In this document: piece by piece, positions 12,789 to 24,477 of the stretch
Layout of the letters: each line of letters opens with the position of its first letter
Position numbering within the stretch: the stretch's first letter is position 1
Origin: Scolanthus callimorphus
Lineage: Eukaryota; Cnidaria; Anthozoa; Actiniaria; Edwardsiidae
DNA length: 64,000 nt
Reading direction: 5' to 3'
Assembly: GCA_033964015.1 (NCBI GenBank)
Contig: CM066919.1
Span: forward strand, 30,223,459 to 30,287,458
The notes under the pieces: model-generated
Database searches by the model: none
What the model was told of the DNA's origin: nothing
The model's input: the letters and a program-made list of their open reading frames with translations, nothing else
Program-made: the position numbers and the translations under genes

Positions 12789-12995
12789 CGCACCCAGAGC
12801 CGTCTCGTCAACTCCCGGGGCAGGCTCTGGTGACAGCCACTGACGCATGCGCGAGATTTGATACAGAGCTGCTGAGAGAAATAGCTTGCTGTGCATTCCC
12901 CAATGTTCAAAGCCAATCAGCGAAGGCCCTAACTGGATGTCCCCAGAGCCTCCCCGCGGTGACGAGACGGGGGAGCTATGGGTTCCAGAATGGTA
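12789..12995. repeat. Dispersed ~200 bp repeat, copy 2
   Basis: Same family as 6715-6925 and 51843-52030: it shares AGCCACTGACGCATGCGC, the downstream 'GAGCTGCTGAGAGAAATAG' block and CCAATCAGCGAAGGCC. The ends carry GTCTCGTC and GACGAGAC in inverse orientation, consistent with terminal inverted repeats. Confidence 0.6.
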
Positions 12996-13488
12996 TCCCA
13001 ATTTTTTTCCACGCGAGAAACGTTGCGCGTGTCAAAAATGTGTAGCCGGGACACAAAACATTTTTCTTCGCCAGACAGAAACATCTTGTACTTTCCTGGC
13101 GAACTAAACTCGGGGAAATGGGCGTCTGATTGTAATACCACGCCGCAAACGTGGTGCCTACAACGCGCAGACTTTAAAGACTCCAAATTTGTTTTGTTTT
13201 TGTTCAAATTCCTTTGTCACGTGTTGATAATTCATGCAGTGAGAATAGGAAAAGATATGAAATCCTGTAGCTTCCACAAAAAGGGTGGGGGCTGAAGACA
13301 AGTTTTTTCACCCTGGACCTGGACTTTAGGTTTACCATCCTGGATTTCCACATTTTGGGGAAAAACCACCCTGGTATTTTAGTCCCATAGTAGGGTACTC
13401 ACCCCAGATGGGCTGCACTAGGACAACCTCCAGTGGAATTTTTCACAAGGAAAACTGTAAACAAACCAACTTTGGATTGTAGTTGAAT

Positions 13489-14191
13489 TTTATTGAGCTA
13501 TTATTATTATTACTGGGAAAGTTTTTCGAATTCTAAACATGGCTTTTGATGGTTTTTTGCCAAAACAACTTTCTGGATACAGCACTGCCATGACCTTTTG
13601 TAAAAGTATGGTTTTGGAGAGGTGAAACAGAACTGAAGATTGAGGACAAAAGGTGTTCAAATTGCATCCTACAGTACAATGGTTTAGGACAAAGACATGC
13701 AGTGTGACATCACAGGACGGTGTACCTGATTTCAAGTTATCTTTTTGACGGTGGTTTTCATAAACCCGTGGATTCCATTCTTTTGTCTATTACACTTTAA
13801 ATACCCTTTGTTCCATGGATTCATGAAACCGATCTTGAATAGCTATTGGCAAAACCAGTCAAATATCTCTACCCCCAAATGGTAGACATTTATATCCCCT
13901 GCATCCAGAAATAACCCAAGACATTACCCAACCACTACTTCCTTCATAATACCATCTTGCTACTTATTAGACACCTTTAACACCTTTGCAAACTTGCTTT
14001 GAGACCATGAGGGGTTTCCAAATGTCTATCATCTCAGGGATGTAGGTATTTTCTGGTAATGTTATCCAAGTTGGACAATTTCTTTGGGGTTAAAAACTAT
14101 CTAGCTTCTTGATAATCCCTTCTCTGAAGGAATCTGGTCTTAGAGGCAATCAGTTGTTGTTGTGACTTGTAATACTTGTTTTGACTGATTT
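13489..14191 (-). other. eIF3e 3' UTR with candidate poly(A) signal
   Basis: Non-coding sequence on the transcript side of the eIF3e stop codon. On the minus strand AATAAA occurs at 13494-13489, about 700 bases past the stop, and is the candidate poly(A) signal. Open frames inside (for example 13490-13735) show no recognisable family. Confidence 0.4.
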
Positions 14192-17100
14192 CTAGTGCCC
14201 CTCGTATGCATTCCATGTCATCTGTAAGAAACAAAGATGTGAAGGGTTGATTAACCAGATGCACAAAATTTCTGTATAATATAGACAATCAAAGGCACAG
14301 CATAGGCCGACTGTTGTACTTCTGCACTTGCATTTATTCGACATGGCTGTCTACCTTAATAAATAAGAGCTTACCCCATATATATCATATCCACTCTTAT
14401 CCTGTGAAAGTTTCTTCTCTATACTTGTAGCTAGAACTTGTGTCTTGAACTGTAAACTTTTGGTTTTCTCTATTACTTGTTGGTACACCGATGGAGCCTG
14501 GACACCCATCACTACATGGCCCTGTACAGGTTCAAAACAGTGACACATTTAAACGCACTCACTCCGCTTAGCCCTGGAGCTTTGCCACAAAATGAAGTTC
14601 ACAAACCTGAGGAGAAGGTGGAAATCTCGATAGTGGGCGTGTTTTTGTTGGAAAAGATTCACTTTTGGCTAAGTTCTAATTCAAGCGATTTCTTAAGTGA
14701 GGGACAAAGCCGCCATCGCCATCGTATGGAAATCTCCCACAGAAATAGCTTTTGGGATCCCAGATTCCCGCTTTTGGGATTCCCGTGTTTTGGTAAGGGA
14801 AACGGAGGCCACTGATTGGCCAACTCATATGAGTTGTCAGAAATATGTTAACAGTCACCAGATGTGAGTTTATTCTAGGCATTGAAGGAAAACAATGAGG
14901 GTTATTAAAGTCGAGAAAGCTATACCTAACTATTTCGTGCTTTATTTTAACAATCAATTGCCTTTTTGAAGGGAGGTACTGTACTACAACAGTGAAAGCC
15001 CTTTTGAAAGGCGAAGAAGGGACTCGAAGCGCTGAATTTGGATGCGCTCTCAAGCAAAGACAGTCAGTTGAGGGTTATCATGAAAATGAATCTCAGATGA
15101 AATAGCCATGGTACAAAAAATCGAAACGTAGTGAAAGTTTAATTTTGTATTTGCACTTTAGCACTGTTCTTCACAAACAAACATACAGTATTCCAAGCAA
15201 TTCTCCCGTTTCCGTTTTCTTGCCGTAGTTTCGTAGTCATGGCTTGGAAGAAGCATTACAGTCATTTTTTTTAGTAAGAACAAGAATCTTCTGTAAGCTA
15301 AATTCCAGCCGTCCCTTCGCTATCGAATAATAGCTTCTACTAATTTCTGAAGCAACACTTACAAGTTTGGAGTCAATTTTAGCATCCAGCTTTGCATTTC
15401 TAATCAAATTCACAATCCATCTCTCAGCTTCTTCAGGTGACATGTTCAGTTTCTCAGCCAGCATGCTGAGGAGGAATGGATATGAGCATGCAATTAACAT
15501 TGTATTATTTTCCTGAAAGTCTTGGCTCTTTCCTGGTAGTTCTAGTTCAGTTCTAGTTTAATTTGGAAAAACTTGAAGGAGTATGAAACAATGACCCTAG
15601 AGCCACAAAATAATGATGAAGGAAACCAGATGATCTCACATCATGGTGCACCAAAATGAAACATCCTAGGTCCAGCAACAGATTTTCCTCATCATCGTAC
15701 AAGCCAAACCCAGTTTACCTACATTTGAAATGACACAAGATTTTCTGAGGTGATGGAAACATTTCATCATCAATTGCAAATTTTTAAAGAATCTGTTTGG
15801 AATGCTTGGTGATAAGCAAAAATGATCTGATTGGCTAATTTAATAGGAAGAAATCAGCTGGAAACTATTCTTGAGAAATTGTGAATTAATGACAGCCCAT
15901 ATAAGGAAGCACTGAACATACCTAATGCTGATACACTGGTGTATCCTACAGAATGTCTCAAATATGAAGAGCCTTGCATTCTCAATAAAATCATCCAGAC
16001 AGGCAACCAGGAAAAAATCATTCAACAGCACCTGGAAAATAAAACGTTAGTGCTTGCATAACACAAATACTGTGAATTCATCCTGTACTGGTATATGATA
16101 ATGTGGAGTTTTGTCACAACGTGATGGTACAGTGTTCATCGCCAGCTGTCTAACAATATCATGAAGCTGCTATAACACTTATTTAGTGTCCACTTACAGT
16201 TTCACACTCTCTCAGTTTGGTTTGTGCTCCATCAAAGTCAAAGTTGACATACAAGCATTCAAGGAACTCTGTTATGGGATCACGGTATGTGTAAGATTCT
16301 TGCTGAATGACTTTGACAAGATCCTTGAGTACTGTCCTTCTCCTCTTGTTTGTAATGACAGCAGTTGTAAGATAGCGTAAGATGTGAGGGCACATTGTCT
16401 GAATCGCATTTAGGTATCTGAAAAAGAGACAGTAAAATTATTTACTGGAAATTTCAAGATTGGCTTTATATAACACATGGAGAAATTGTGATCACTTTGC
16501 TAGTACTTCACACAGTTCACCTGGTTTAAGCTAACCTACTGCTCTGTCCTTTTTTTGTTAACCAAACTGCCAATTAAATGGCCGATGCAAATCATAGGTT
16601 CTGTGGCTTGGCACATTTGTGTCTTTGTGTATTTCAATTGAAGGAATTTTCCATACATTTTTCAGAGAAGTATGCAGTTGTGAAACTGATGTACAGTAGT
16701 TATGGGCTGGCCTGTACCTTGTAGTGCAACTCACCCCTGAGATGATCAAATGTTTATAAAAAGCTAAAGGACTGAGCAAGAAGAATATATTTTTTCTTAT
16801 GGATTTTTCAACATTTTCATTGTGATGTGATTGTAAATATTGCTTTTTTATATTAAGATACAATAATCTGCACACTCACTGTGGTTGATACAGAAACAAG
16901 TCGATGATGAGGTCCCTGCCCTTGGGGTGATTAAAATACACAAACAGACTCCAATGAATCAGCCATGTCCTCTCCTGTAGGAGCTGAAGGGTACTTGCTG
17001 AGGTCTTCAAGAAATCACAACAAAACAGGATATGTTAATTATCTTTGCCAGATGATCAAACCTCACGGTGCACAAAGGATTGCTTGTCACAACAAAAGTT

Positions 17101-20100
17101 CCTTAGGTCCAGCGAGTGATACATCAAGTCAAGCCCAGTTTACATTTCATATAAGACAAGTTGGAAACAGGTCAGCTACTTCACCACCACTTTCAATTTG
17201 CTTCCTGATATCAGCGAGATTTCCAAAGAAGAAACTGCACAATTAAAACAACCAATATGAGTAATAACTGTATGCTCATTTGCATTTTTTTTAGAATCTG
17301 TTTAGAATGCTTGATGATGCAAACATTGCTCTGATTGAGAGGAAGAAATCAGCTGGTGCTTACAAATAAACCAAAAGGAAACGCTTACTGCTTGATGTAC
17401 TGGTAACATGCTTACATTGCTCTCAATGACATCTTTTAGCCTGTTGAGGTCTTCCAGAGCAGTCTCCCAGTTCTGCATCAGAATTTCTGAAGCCAATTTA
17501 CCCCATAACGCATTCAGAGAATTCCTGTCACCACCTGGGGCCTAATTTTTAGGAAATAAAAATGTAGGAAATGTTTACTTTGATCATTGATGAACAAATT
17601 GAGATATCACAACATCGTAAGAATATTAAATGCCTGTCGACCATCATGCAATGCAGTCGTGGTATTGATTTTCGTATGATAAGAAAATACTTTGGAGCCA
17701 CTTTGTGAGCGTTTGAAGTTCGTCATTTTCTTGGCACATTTAGACATTGAGATATATGGTGCTTCACTGCCATACGCGTTGACTGCCATTGTGAACGTTC
17801 TTCGAGTTTGCGTGCCATACTGCAACAGAACATGGCAAAGCAAGGAACGCCTTGCACATTTGGTTTGTTTACCAAGGCTGTGTTGCATGACGGTTGACAG
17901 GCATTCTTTAAACTAAGAATGGGGAGTTTGCAGGTGTTGCGTGACATTTTGAATTTTGATCCTAGCAAAATAAAAACTCCATATTTGAAAATAGCTCACC
18001 GAAATGTGTGAAATCCCCAAATTTGAGGTGATTTCGACAAATAACACAGAAGTTATGAGCGTCGGAAGTTGGTTGTTTTCCTATAGGTTTAATGTTGTGG
18101 TGGGCAACAGTTGCCCACCACAACATTAAACGTAAAGAGAAACAGCCTACTTCGGGCGCCAATAACTTTGCTAATATTTATCCAAATCAACTCAAATGTT
18201 CGGCTTTTTCTAATTTCGGCAAGCTCTTTTCAAATATGGTATTTTCATTTTGTTAGGATCAAGATTCAAAATGTCACGCAACACCTGCAAACTCCCCATT
18301 GATCTGCTTTCCAAACCTACCAGAGCCCTGTAGAAATATAGATACTCTGCAGCACCTGAGTAATTTCCACACTCGTATTGGAACTTGGCAAACTTGTACA
18401 GAACATCTAGCATTTCAGGGTGGATCTAAAAAATAAAAATGGATATGATAAAATTAATGAAATGGACTTTTGGGGAAAATGAAAGTAATGTACATGACCA
18501 TACTATTATGTGGAAAGAACAGAGTTGGCAGCAGAGCTAACATAAGAAGCAAACATTGTTTGAGAGCAGATTGAAAGCCAAATAATGCAGCAGTATGTGG
18601 GTGGCTTGAATGCCAGAACATGTTTGAGGCATGGGCAATACTTAGGCCAGTACTTTTGAAATGAGCATGCTCAAGATTCAGCCAATGAGGAGGGTTTTTT
18701 TTGATGGTGCACACTTTCTCTTGATGGTGTGATGTGTGATTGTTCAATTGTGTCAGCTATGGTATCTGTGTAACAACAATGAGGGGGAAAATGTGAGCTG
18801 TTTTCTCTTTTTGTATTGGGAAAATAGCAAAAAGAATTCAGGGAAAGCTATATTGCTACATGTATCTTTAAAGTCCTATGTCCAGAAAATTTACAGAAAT
18901 TGTAAGCAAAAACTCAAGAAATTGGGAGGATTTGTGAGTCTGTGCTGAATGTTCAACAGCAGGCACACAACCTGTTTGCAACCTGGCCTGGATACCCATA
19001 ATCTTACCCCATGATTTTTCTCTAGGTATTCAAACAACAAGCGACCATCCCTGTAAAAGAAAATTAAATAAAACAAAGTTTTATACACAAACAGATAATG
19101 TTTTCTATGCACCAGAAAAGAACTACTACACCAAACTTTGACTGTCTGCCTTTGGAACTACTCATTTGTGCCTCAAACATTTTGAAAGTCTTTCCAAACA
19201 AACAAATTTGAGTGACTAAAATAGACCCTCACCTTGTTGACTGTATTTGTGCAAGAAACTCTGGATCGCTAAAGCAATTCATAATAGGTTCAGTCTCAGC
19301 TTGCAGTTCCTTCAGCTCTCTCACGACCACTACACGCTTTTCAACAAGAGCTGTACCAATAAAGAGAAACAGGATTGTGTCATCTAAATGAACCCTTTCA
19401 GCAAAAATAATGTCTGACTCTTGTTGATAATACAAGGCTCAAAAATAGCACCAGATACAGGCGTAAATATTAAAATGTCCTTTTTTATGCCTACCTTTTT
19501 TCATTCAGGTGTAAAATAACAACATTGTGTTTTAAGCTTTTTGCATTGTTCTCCTAATGGTTTTATGCCTAGAAATTGTGACCTCTCACGCGAAAATGTA
19601 CATGTGTTTTTTACAAGCGTTAGCATTTCTAACGCCACCTCGCGCCTAGAAACACTTTAATCGCGCCTGGCTAACGCCATCTCGCGCTTTTCTAACACTT
19701 GACTCGGCCTAGCTAACGCCAGCTCGCGCTTTTCTAACGCTTGACTTGTGCCTAGCTAACGCCAGCTTGCGCTTTTCTAACACTTGACTCGGGCCTAGCT
19801 AACGCCACCTCGCGCTTTTCTAACGCTTGACTTGTGCCTATCTAACGCCAGCTCGTGCTTTTCTAACACTTGGCTCGCGCCTACCTAACGCTTGACTAAG
19901 AAAAACGCTTGACTCGCGCTTGCTGGACTCTCGTCGCGTTGCAGTCTGAGAAACGAGCGAACGGCTCTATAAATGAGTGAACTAGTTTATGAAACAAGCC
20001 CTACTTATGAACGAATAATGCTCTTAAAGTGAAAGATAAAGTAAAAATTTCATGTATGCGGGTAGATCCTATGATGCAAAAATATGAATACCCACATGCG

Positions 20101-22704
20101 AAATACTAAAGTGACACGGCGCGAATGTCGAACCCCAACACGCGCTGTCAAGTTTACTTCTCGCTCTCCAAATAAAAAAATAATGAGAGCATGAAAAATA
20201 ATTATTGTAAACTACAAAGAGACAAAATTACAAGAAGTACTACGGTATTTACTGTTAGGCTTCCAGAACAAGCAGGGTGAATTTGGCGCAGCCTGAAACT
20301 GATGACATTCTTGTCAAGCGCAGAACGTAAACAAAAAGTTCGTGTAAACCTTACCCGGCGTCTCAGTCGATTTCACAGCATTCCACTGTTCCTGTTTCAA
20401 GGTTCAGAAATACTAGTAATGCAGTATGCGTGATTTTTATCCCTTGAAAGCACAGTTTGAGTGCGATTTGCAATACTGAGCACGACAGAACTTCTAGCCG
20501 CCCGGAGGACAAGTTCATGTTTGTGATTTTCGTTTACTGTACAAACTAATTACATATTCATAACTGGTTCGCACTTTCTATTCAATCTCTAAGTAAAAAC
20601 TTTCCTTTGTATACCTTTGTTCTTCTCTCGTTCTTTCTTCCTTTTCTTTCTATCTATAAAGCAGAGACTAAACTGCAGTTCTTTTGGAATGCAAAATGGG
20701 AAGCATTTTCGATAAACAACCGAAAATAAAAGTGAACAACAACAAATTCAATTATTTAAGATACATGCGTCACGTCGCGCTGCGACATCATTTTACTTCA
20801 CGGACAAGTACAGAAGGCGCGTTTCAAGATGAAAGATCGAACATGACTCAAAATACATTTTCCATTGAGCACTTATTTCCAAGATATAAGAAATTCAGGA
20901 GATTTTATTGAAAACAGAGAGCCCCAGGAGATGACTTAAAAAATACGGGAGATTCCCGGGTGATCGGTGAGTATTTTAATCAGAATACAAACAGAAAATA
21001 CCATTCACAGCTTTATTTCTAGTTTGTTTTAATCATGATACTAAATATTTTGCAAGTTATACGCGCTGATTGCGATGTTCATTAAGAAAAGTCAAGTATT
21101 GGTTGATCGAATTTGTATTTAATTTGTCTATGTCGGTTAGCAGAGCAAGCGCAAATTAAAACAAAATAATTACTCGATGTAAGTAAATTCTTCGCTTTAG
21201 AACGGATCGCTTCATCCTTGGCAGCTTGACTTTTAAAAAGCAAAGAAAGTAAACATGAAAGTTAGAGCTCAATTCGCGAAAACTTTGTTCGAAAGTTTAG
21301 CTCGTGCCTAGAAGGCCGACCGTGTTTTCTTGGCGTTAGAACTTTTAAGTCTAGTTTCGCGTCTTTAACGAACGCTTTATTTAAACCATCATGCAACTCT
21401 CGCGCTTTGTTTTAATTAAAACTTTGGCTCGCGCCTTGTTAACGCTTGATTCGCACTGCTTGGCTAACGCCACCTCGCGCCTAAGAAAAACTTGAATCGC
21501 GCCTGGCTAACGCCACCTCACGCTTTTCTAACACTTGACTCGGGTCTAACTAATGCCAGCTCGCGCTTTTCTAACGCTTGACTCAGTCCTAGCTAACGCC
21601 AGCTCGCGCTTTTCTAACGCTTGACTCGGACCTAGCTAACGCCACCTCACGCTTTTCTAACGCTGACTTGTGCCTATCTAACGCCAGCTCGCGCTTTTCT
21701 AACACTTGACTCGCGCCTACAAACGCCTGATTCGCGCATAGCTAACGCTTTTTGCAGCTAACGGAAAAGGCGACCTGTACGTTTTCGCGTGAGAGGTCAC
21801 AATTACTAATAATAGTTTATTAAGATTAGTTTATTTAATAGTTATTGTACATGGCGTAAAATTATGAGCAGGATTTTTTTTTAATTTTGAGCTCTGTAAT
21901 AATAATTTAAATAATTTTAGGGTTGGCGGCTGAAAATTCCTTTTATTTCCCATACAGTCACTCATATTTCAAACCCTTGTGTATGGATATTTTCTGAATC
22001 ATGGGCTAATCGAAGACTGATTTACAAACCTGAAGGTACATCTTCATCAGGATACAAACTTTTGTGAACATCCATGGCAAAGTCAACCTACATAAAACCA
22101 TAAGTAATGTGTAAGTAACTGGAGTTAAGCACTTGACAATGCTTCAATGACACACTAATACAGAGTCAATACATAACAGTCAACAACAAGACTACCACTG
22201 ATAAGGCAAAAAACTGCCCCTGTCAAGAGCAGCTACAGTATGACTGATATCTTATTTTATCACACCCAAATTTCATGGATTTGATATAATTTTTAGCATG
22301 AATCAGCAAAAGCAAAAGTTATACACTCACCATGTTCGTGTTACTCAAGAGATCCAGTTTTCCCTTCAGAAGTTCACGCTCGTCATAAATCTAACAGAGA
22401 TATATAAAAAACACGTTATGGATGCTTATATGTTTCTAACAAATCTGGAATTAAACGTGTGTAGAACAAAAATAAAATTAATTCACGTGGGAAGTTAGAA
22501 TCATTTTCGCCGGTTCCACAGGAGCGACAAGAAACACTCAAAATTTCGACTTCTTTATTTGAATACACGAGTTCTAGATAGAATAAATAATAGAGTTATG
22601 ACAGTTATACGAACTTCTTTGACGGAGAGGAACTCCAAGAGCGGGAAGACCAGATGCCGGTCGAGAAAGCAGCCCATCTTGGTTGTAAGATCGTGTTCCG
22701 CCAT
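14192..22704 (-). CDS. EIF3E: Eukaryotic translation initiation factor 3 subunit E (INT6)
   Basis: PCI-domain subunit of eIF3, which brings mRNA and initiation factors to the 40S ribosome. Thirteen exons, given in transcript order by plus coordinates: 22615-22704, 22331-22390, 22030-22087, 19233-19350, 19008-19050, 18321-18425, 17416-17541, 16880-17004, 16198-16417, 15922-16031, 15363-15465, 14375-14521 and 14192-14221. Phases close and the sum is 1335 bases, 444 residues plus stop, against 445 in the human protein. The start [20 protein letters not shown] and the segments [43 protein letters not shown] and [20 protein letters not shown] match the family closely. The loop after TNK is three residues shorter than human. 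The last exon (MTWNAYEGH, stop) is short and the least certain; reading through the exon 12 donor instead gives a stop after GVSSYLLR. Introns carry a 2.2 kb transposon and a foldback. Confidence 0.96.
15600..15840. repeat. Intronic repeat shared by two eIF3e introns, copy 1
   Basis: Sequence in the eIF3e intron 15466-15921 is repeated, diverged and in the same orientation, in the intron 17005-17415. Shared blocks include CCTAGGTCCAGC against CCTTAGGTCCAGCGAG, CCCAGTTTAC, AGAATCTGTTTGGAATGCTTG against AGAATCTGTTTAGAATGCTT, and GGAAGAAATCAGCTGG. Nothing in it looks coding. Confidence 0.5.
17030..17365. repeat. Intronic repeat shared by two eIF3e introns, copy 2
   Basis: This is the partner of the block at 15600-15840, longer and with different spacing. 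The pair could reflect duplication within the gene or two insertions of one dispersed element. Confidence 0.5.
17919..18300. mobile_element. Foldback element in eIF3e intron 6
   Basis: An almost complete palindrome. The left end GGGGAGTTTGCAGGTGTTGC is matched inverted at 18281-18300, and the arms meet at about 18109 around TGGTGGGCAACAG / TTGCCCACCACAAC. Arm length is about 190 bases with moderate divergence. There is no internal gene. The right end lies only 20 bases from the donor of the eIF3e exon 18321-18425, so pre-mRNA of this intron could form a long hairpin directly beside a 5' splice site. Confidence 0.8.
19574..21804. mobile_element. 2.2 kb terminal-inverted-repeat transposon with subterminal arrays
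   Basis: The left end begins AATTGTGACCTCTCACGCGA (19574) and the right end is its inverse, ending TCGCGTGAGAGGTCACAATT (21804); similarity extends to about 28 bases (TGTACA). Inside each end lies an array of a roughly 43 base unit containing CTAACGCCAGCTCGCGC and TTTTCTAACGCTTGACTC, at about 19620-19930 and 21420-21760. Both arrays are in the same orientation. The central 1.5 kb is AT-rich and has no transposase; the open frame 20684-20911 is unrecognised. It lies in eIF3e intron 3. No target duplication is obvious. Confidence 0.75.
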
Positions 22705-24477
22705 TTTGGATTTATTGAAACGTGCTCTAGAACCCAGGCTTCTCGGCTCCGCGCATGCTATACCGGCATGCACTGCAGCACTAAGGGAAAAAATTCGGCT
22801 GCAGCCGGCACTGCGGACAGAACCCAAAAATGGCAAGATTTCTACCCTAAGATAGGCTCGATTCTTTGCATAGAGTATCCTTATACAATAAGAAACAAAA
22901 TAGAAATGAGTATTTTTTTCTAATTGATCCGTCTTTAAGATATGAGGAGTTACACTTTGGTTGATGCAGCACTTTTTGACATTTTTTGTTAGAATTGTAC
23001 AAATTTTGCCATAAAACGATGCAGTAACCAAAGTTTAGCAGCTGATATCTTAAAGACGGATCAATTAGAAAAAACTACTCATTTCTATTTTGTTTCTTAT
23101 TGTATAAGGATCTATGCAAAGAATCAAGCCTATCTGACTTTACCTGACCTTAGGGTAGAAATCTTGCCATTTTTGGGTTCTGTCGGGCGTCGGCCGACGC
23201 CCGAGACCTAACCGTTTGTTTTGGGTTTTACTAAGAAAGCGACAACCGGCACCGTTTATTTTTCTTGGCGAGCACGCCCAAACAAATCATTGTACCATAG
23301 GGTGACTATTTCATGTATTTGGAAGTCCCCACGGGCAATCTCAAAGGCCATGGAGCTTGTACAGGATTAAGTCACGTTTAAAATGGCATGTGAAATGTCG
23401 TGGAATGGAAAAATGGGAATGAAATTGATGATACCACGCACAAAAAAACTGAAAATGAATAATAATAATTAAGTTTATTGGCTCACACTTATTGCAGTGA
23501 AAACTGAATTAATACAATACAATACAATAAATCACAAAAACGATTCACGGTGGCAGATGTTTAATAGTTACAAAATTTCTGAATTTTCAGTATTAGTGCT
23601 GGGTTGATAAAAAGTAAGAAAAAAAATACGAAAAACTGAAAATCGAAAACAACAAATTGCCGGCGCTCATGCTCGAGGGACCATGCGCGCAAAGTACTTT
23701 CTACACCTTTCATTTTTGCTATCGACCTGGTCCACTGCGCTCCTAACCTCTACCCCACTCTGGAAGTCGCCCCAAAGACCACCTCATTTGGTGTAAGTGG
23801 AAAGTAAAGCAGAGATCTTTGGTGATCCAGTGATTTAGCATCAGTTTTGACTGGATGACTCCTCTCATATTTGAGGGAATAGGTATCCTATTTTTAGCTC
23901 CTTAATCTTCACACTATGCCATGATTCGCCTTTGTCACACAAGCGCCATCTTGAATTTTCAGCCGATTTATTCAGCATGGAAACGAGGCCAAGCACGGCG
24001 CGAAGCGAAGCCTGATGCTGGGATTTAAGCTACCAAAAAGTACTCCTTTATTTGTTTTAGAACCAAAAAGTTGATTAGCTCATTGCTTTTTTCTGCTTTG
24101 CCGGGTCATTCTGGAAAAAAAAATGGCGTGACAAAGGCGTATGGAGAGCTCGTGTCGTCATGTTTAAAAGTACTGTAACAGCATTGAAGGCTGCGCAAAA
24201 GAAGAAAAACATTGTTGCTGATCGATAATGAACCGGAAGAGGTCGTACTCTGCCTCACATCGGCATAACAACCATACAAAGAATGTGATCAATGATTGGA
24301 TAGCGCACAGGAAATGCGCTTCACAGCTCTGAACAACGCTCAAGTTGTTAATATCCAGCGACGAATGATCGGTGATGGACAGCTAACATTGGATGTAATT
24401 CGAGACCATCCCTAACATTATAAGATCTTTCTTCAACTACTCGGTTAGTTGTTGGCCGAGTAGACTAGTCCACCAAA
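22705..24477. other. Divergent promoter interval eIF3e / peroxidasin
   Basis: Shared upstream region of two divergently transcribed genes. It contains the foldback 22816-23184, an AT-rich block with AATACAATACAATACAATAA near 23510 that looks like the tail of an old retroelement, and GC-rich sequence next to the eIF3e start (CCGCGCATGCTATACC near 22750). No TATA box convincingly placed for either gene was seen. No coding exon is supported. Confidence 0.45.
22816..23184. mobile_element. Foldback element upstream of eIF3e
   Basis: Inverted arms of about 155 bases around a loop of about 65 bases. The left arm starts GACAGAACCCAAAAATGGCA, and the right arm ends with the inverse at 23184. Conserved inner blocks include CTAATTGATCCGTCTTTAAG and TTATACAATAAGAAACAAAA. 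It begins only 112 bases upstream of the eIF3e start codon, so it lies in or next to the promoter or 5' UTR. Confidence 0.8.

Noticed and set aside
22555..23031. 158 residue minus-strand frame as an extended eIF3e N-terminus
   Set aside because: Upstream residues come from the foldback element; the conserved eIF3e start MAEHDLTT begins at 22704.
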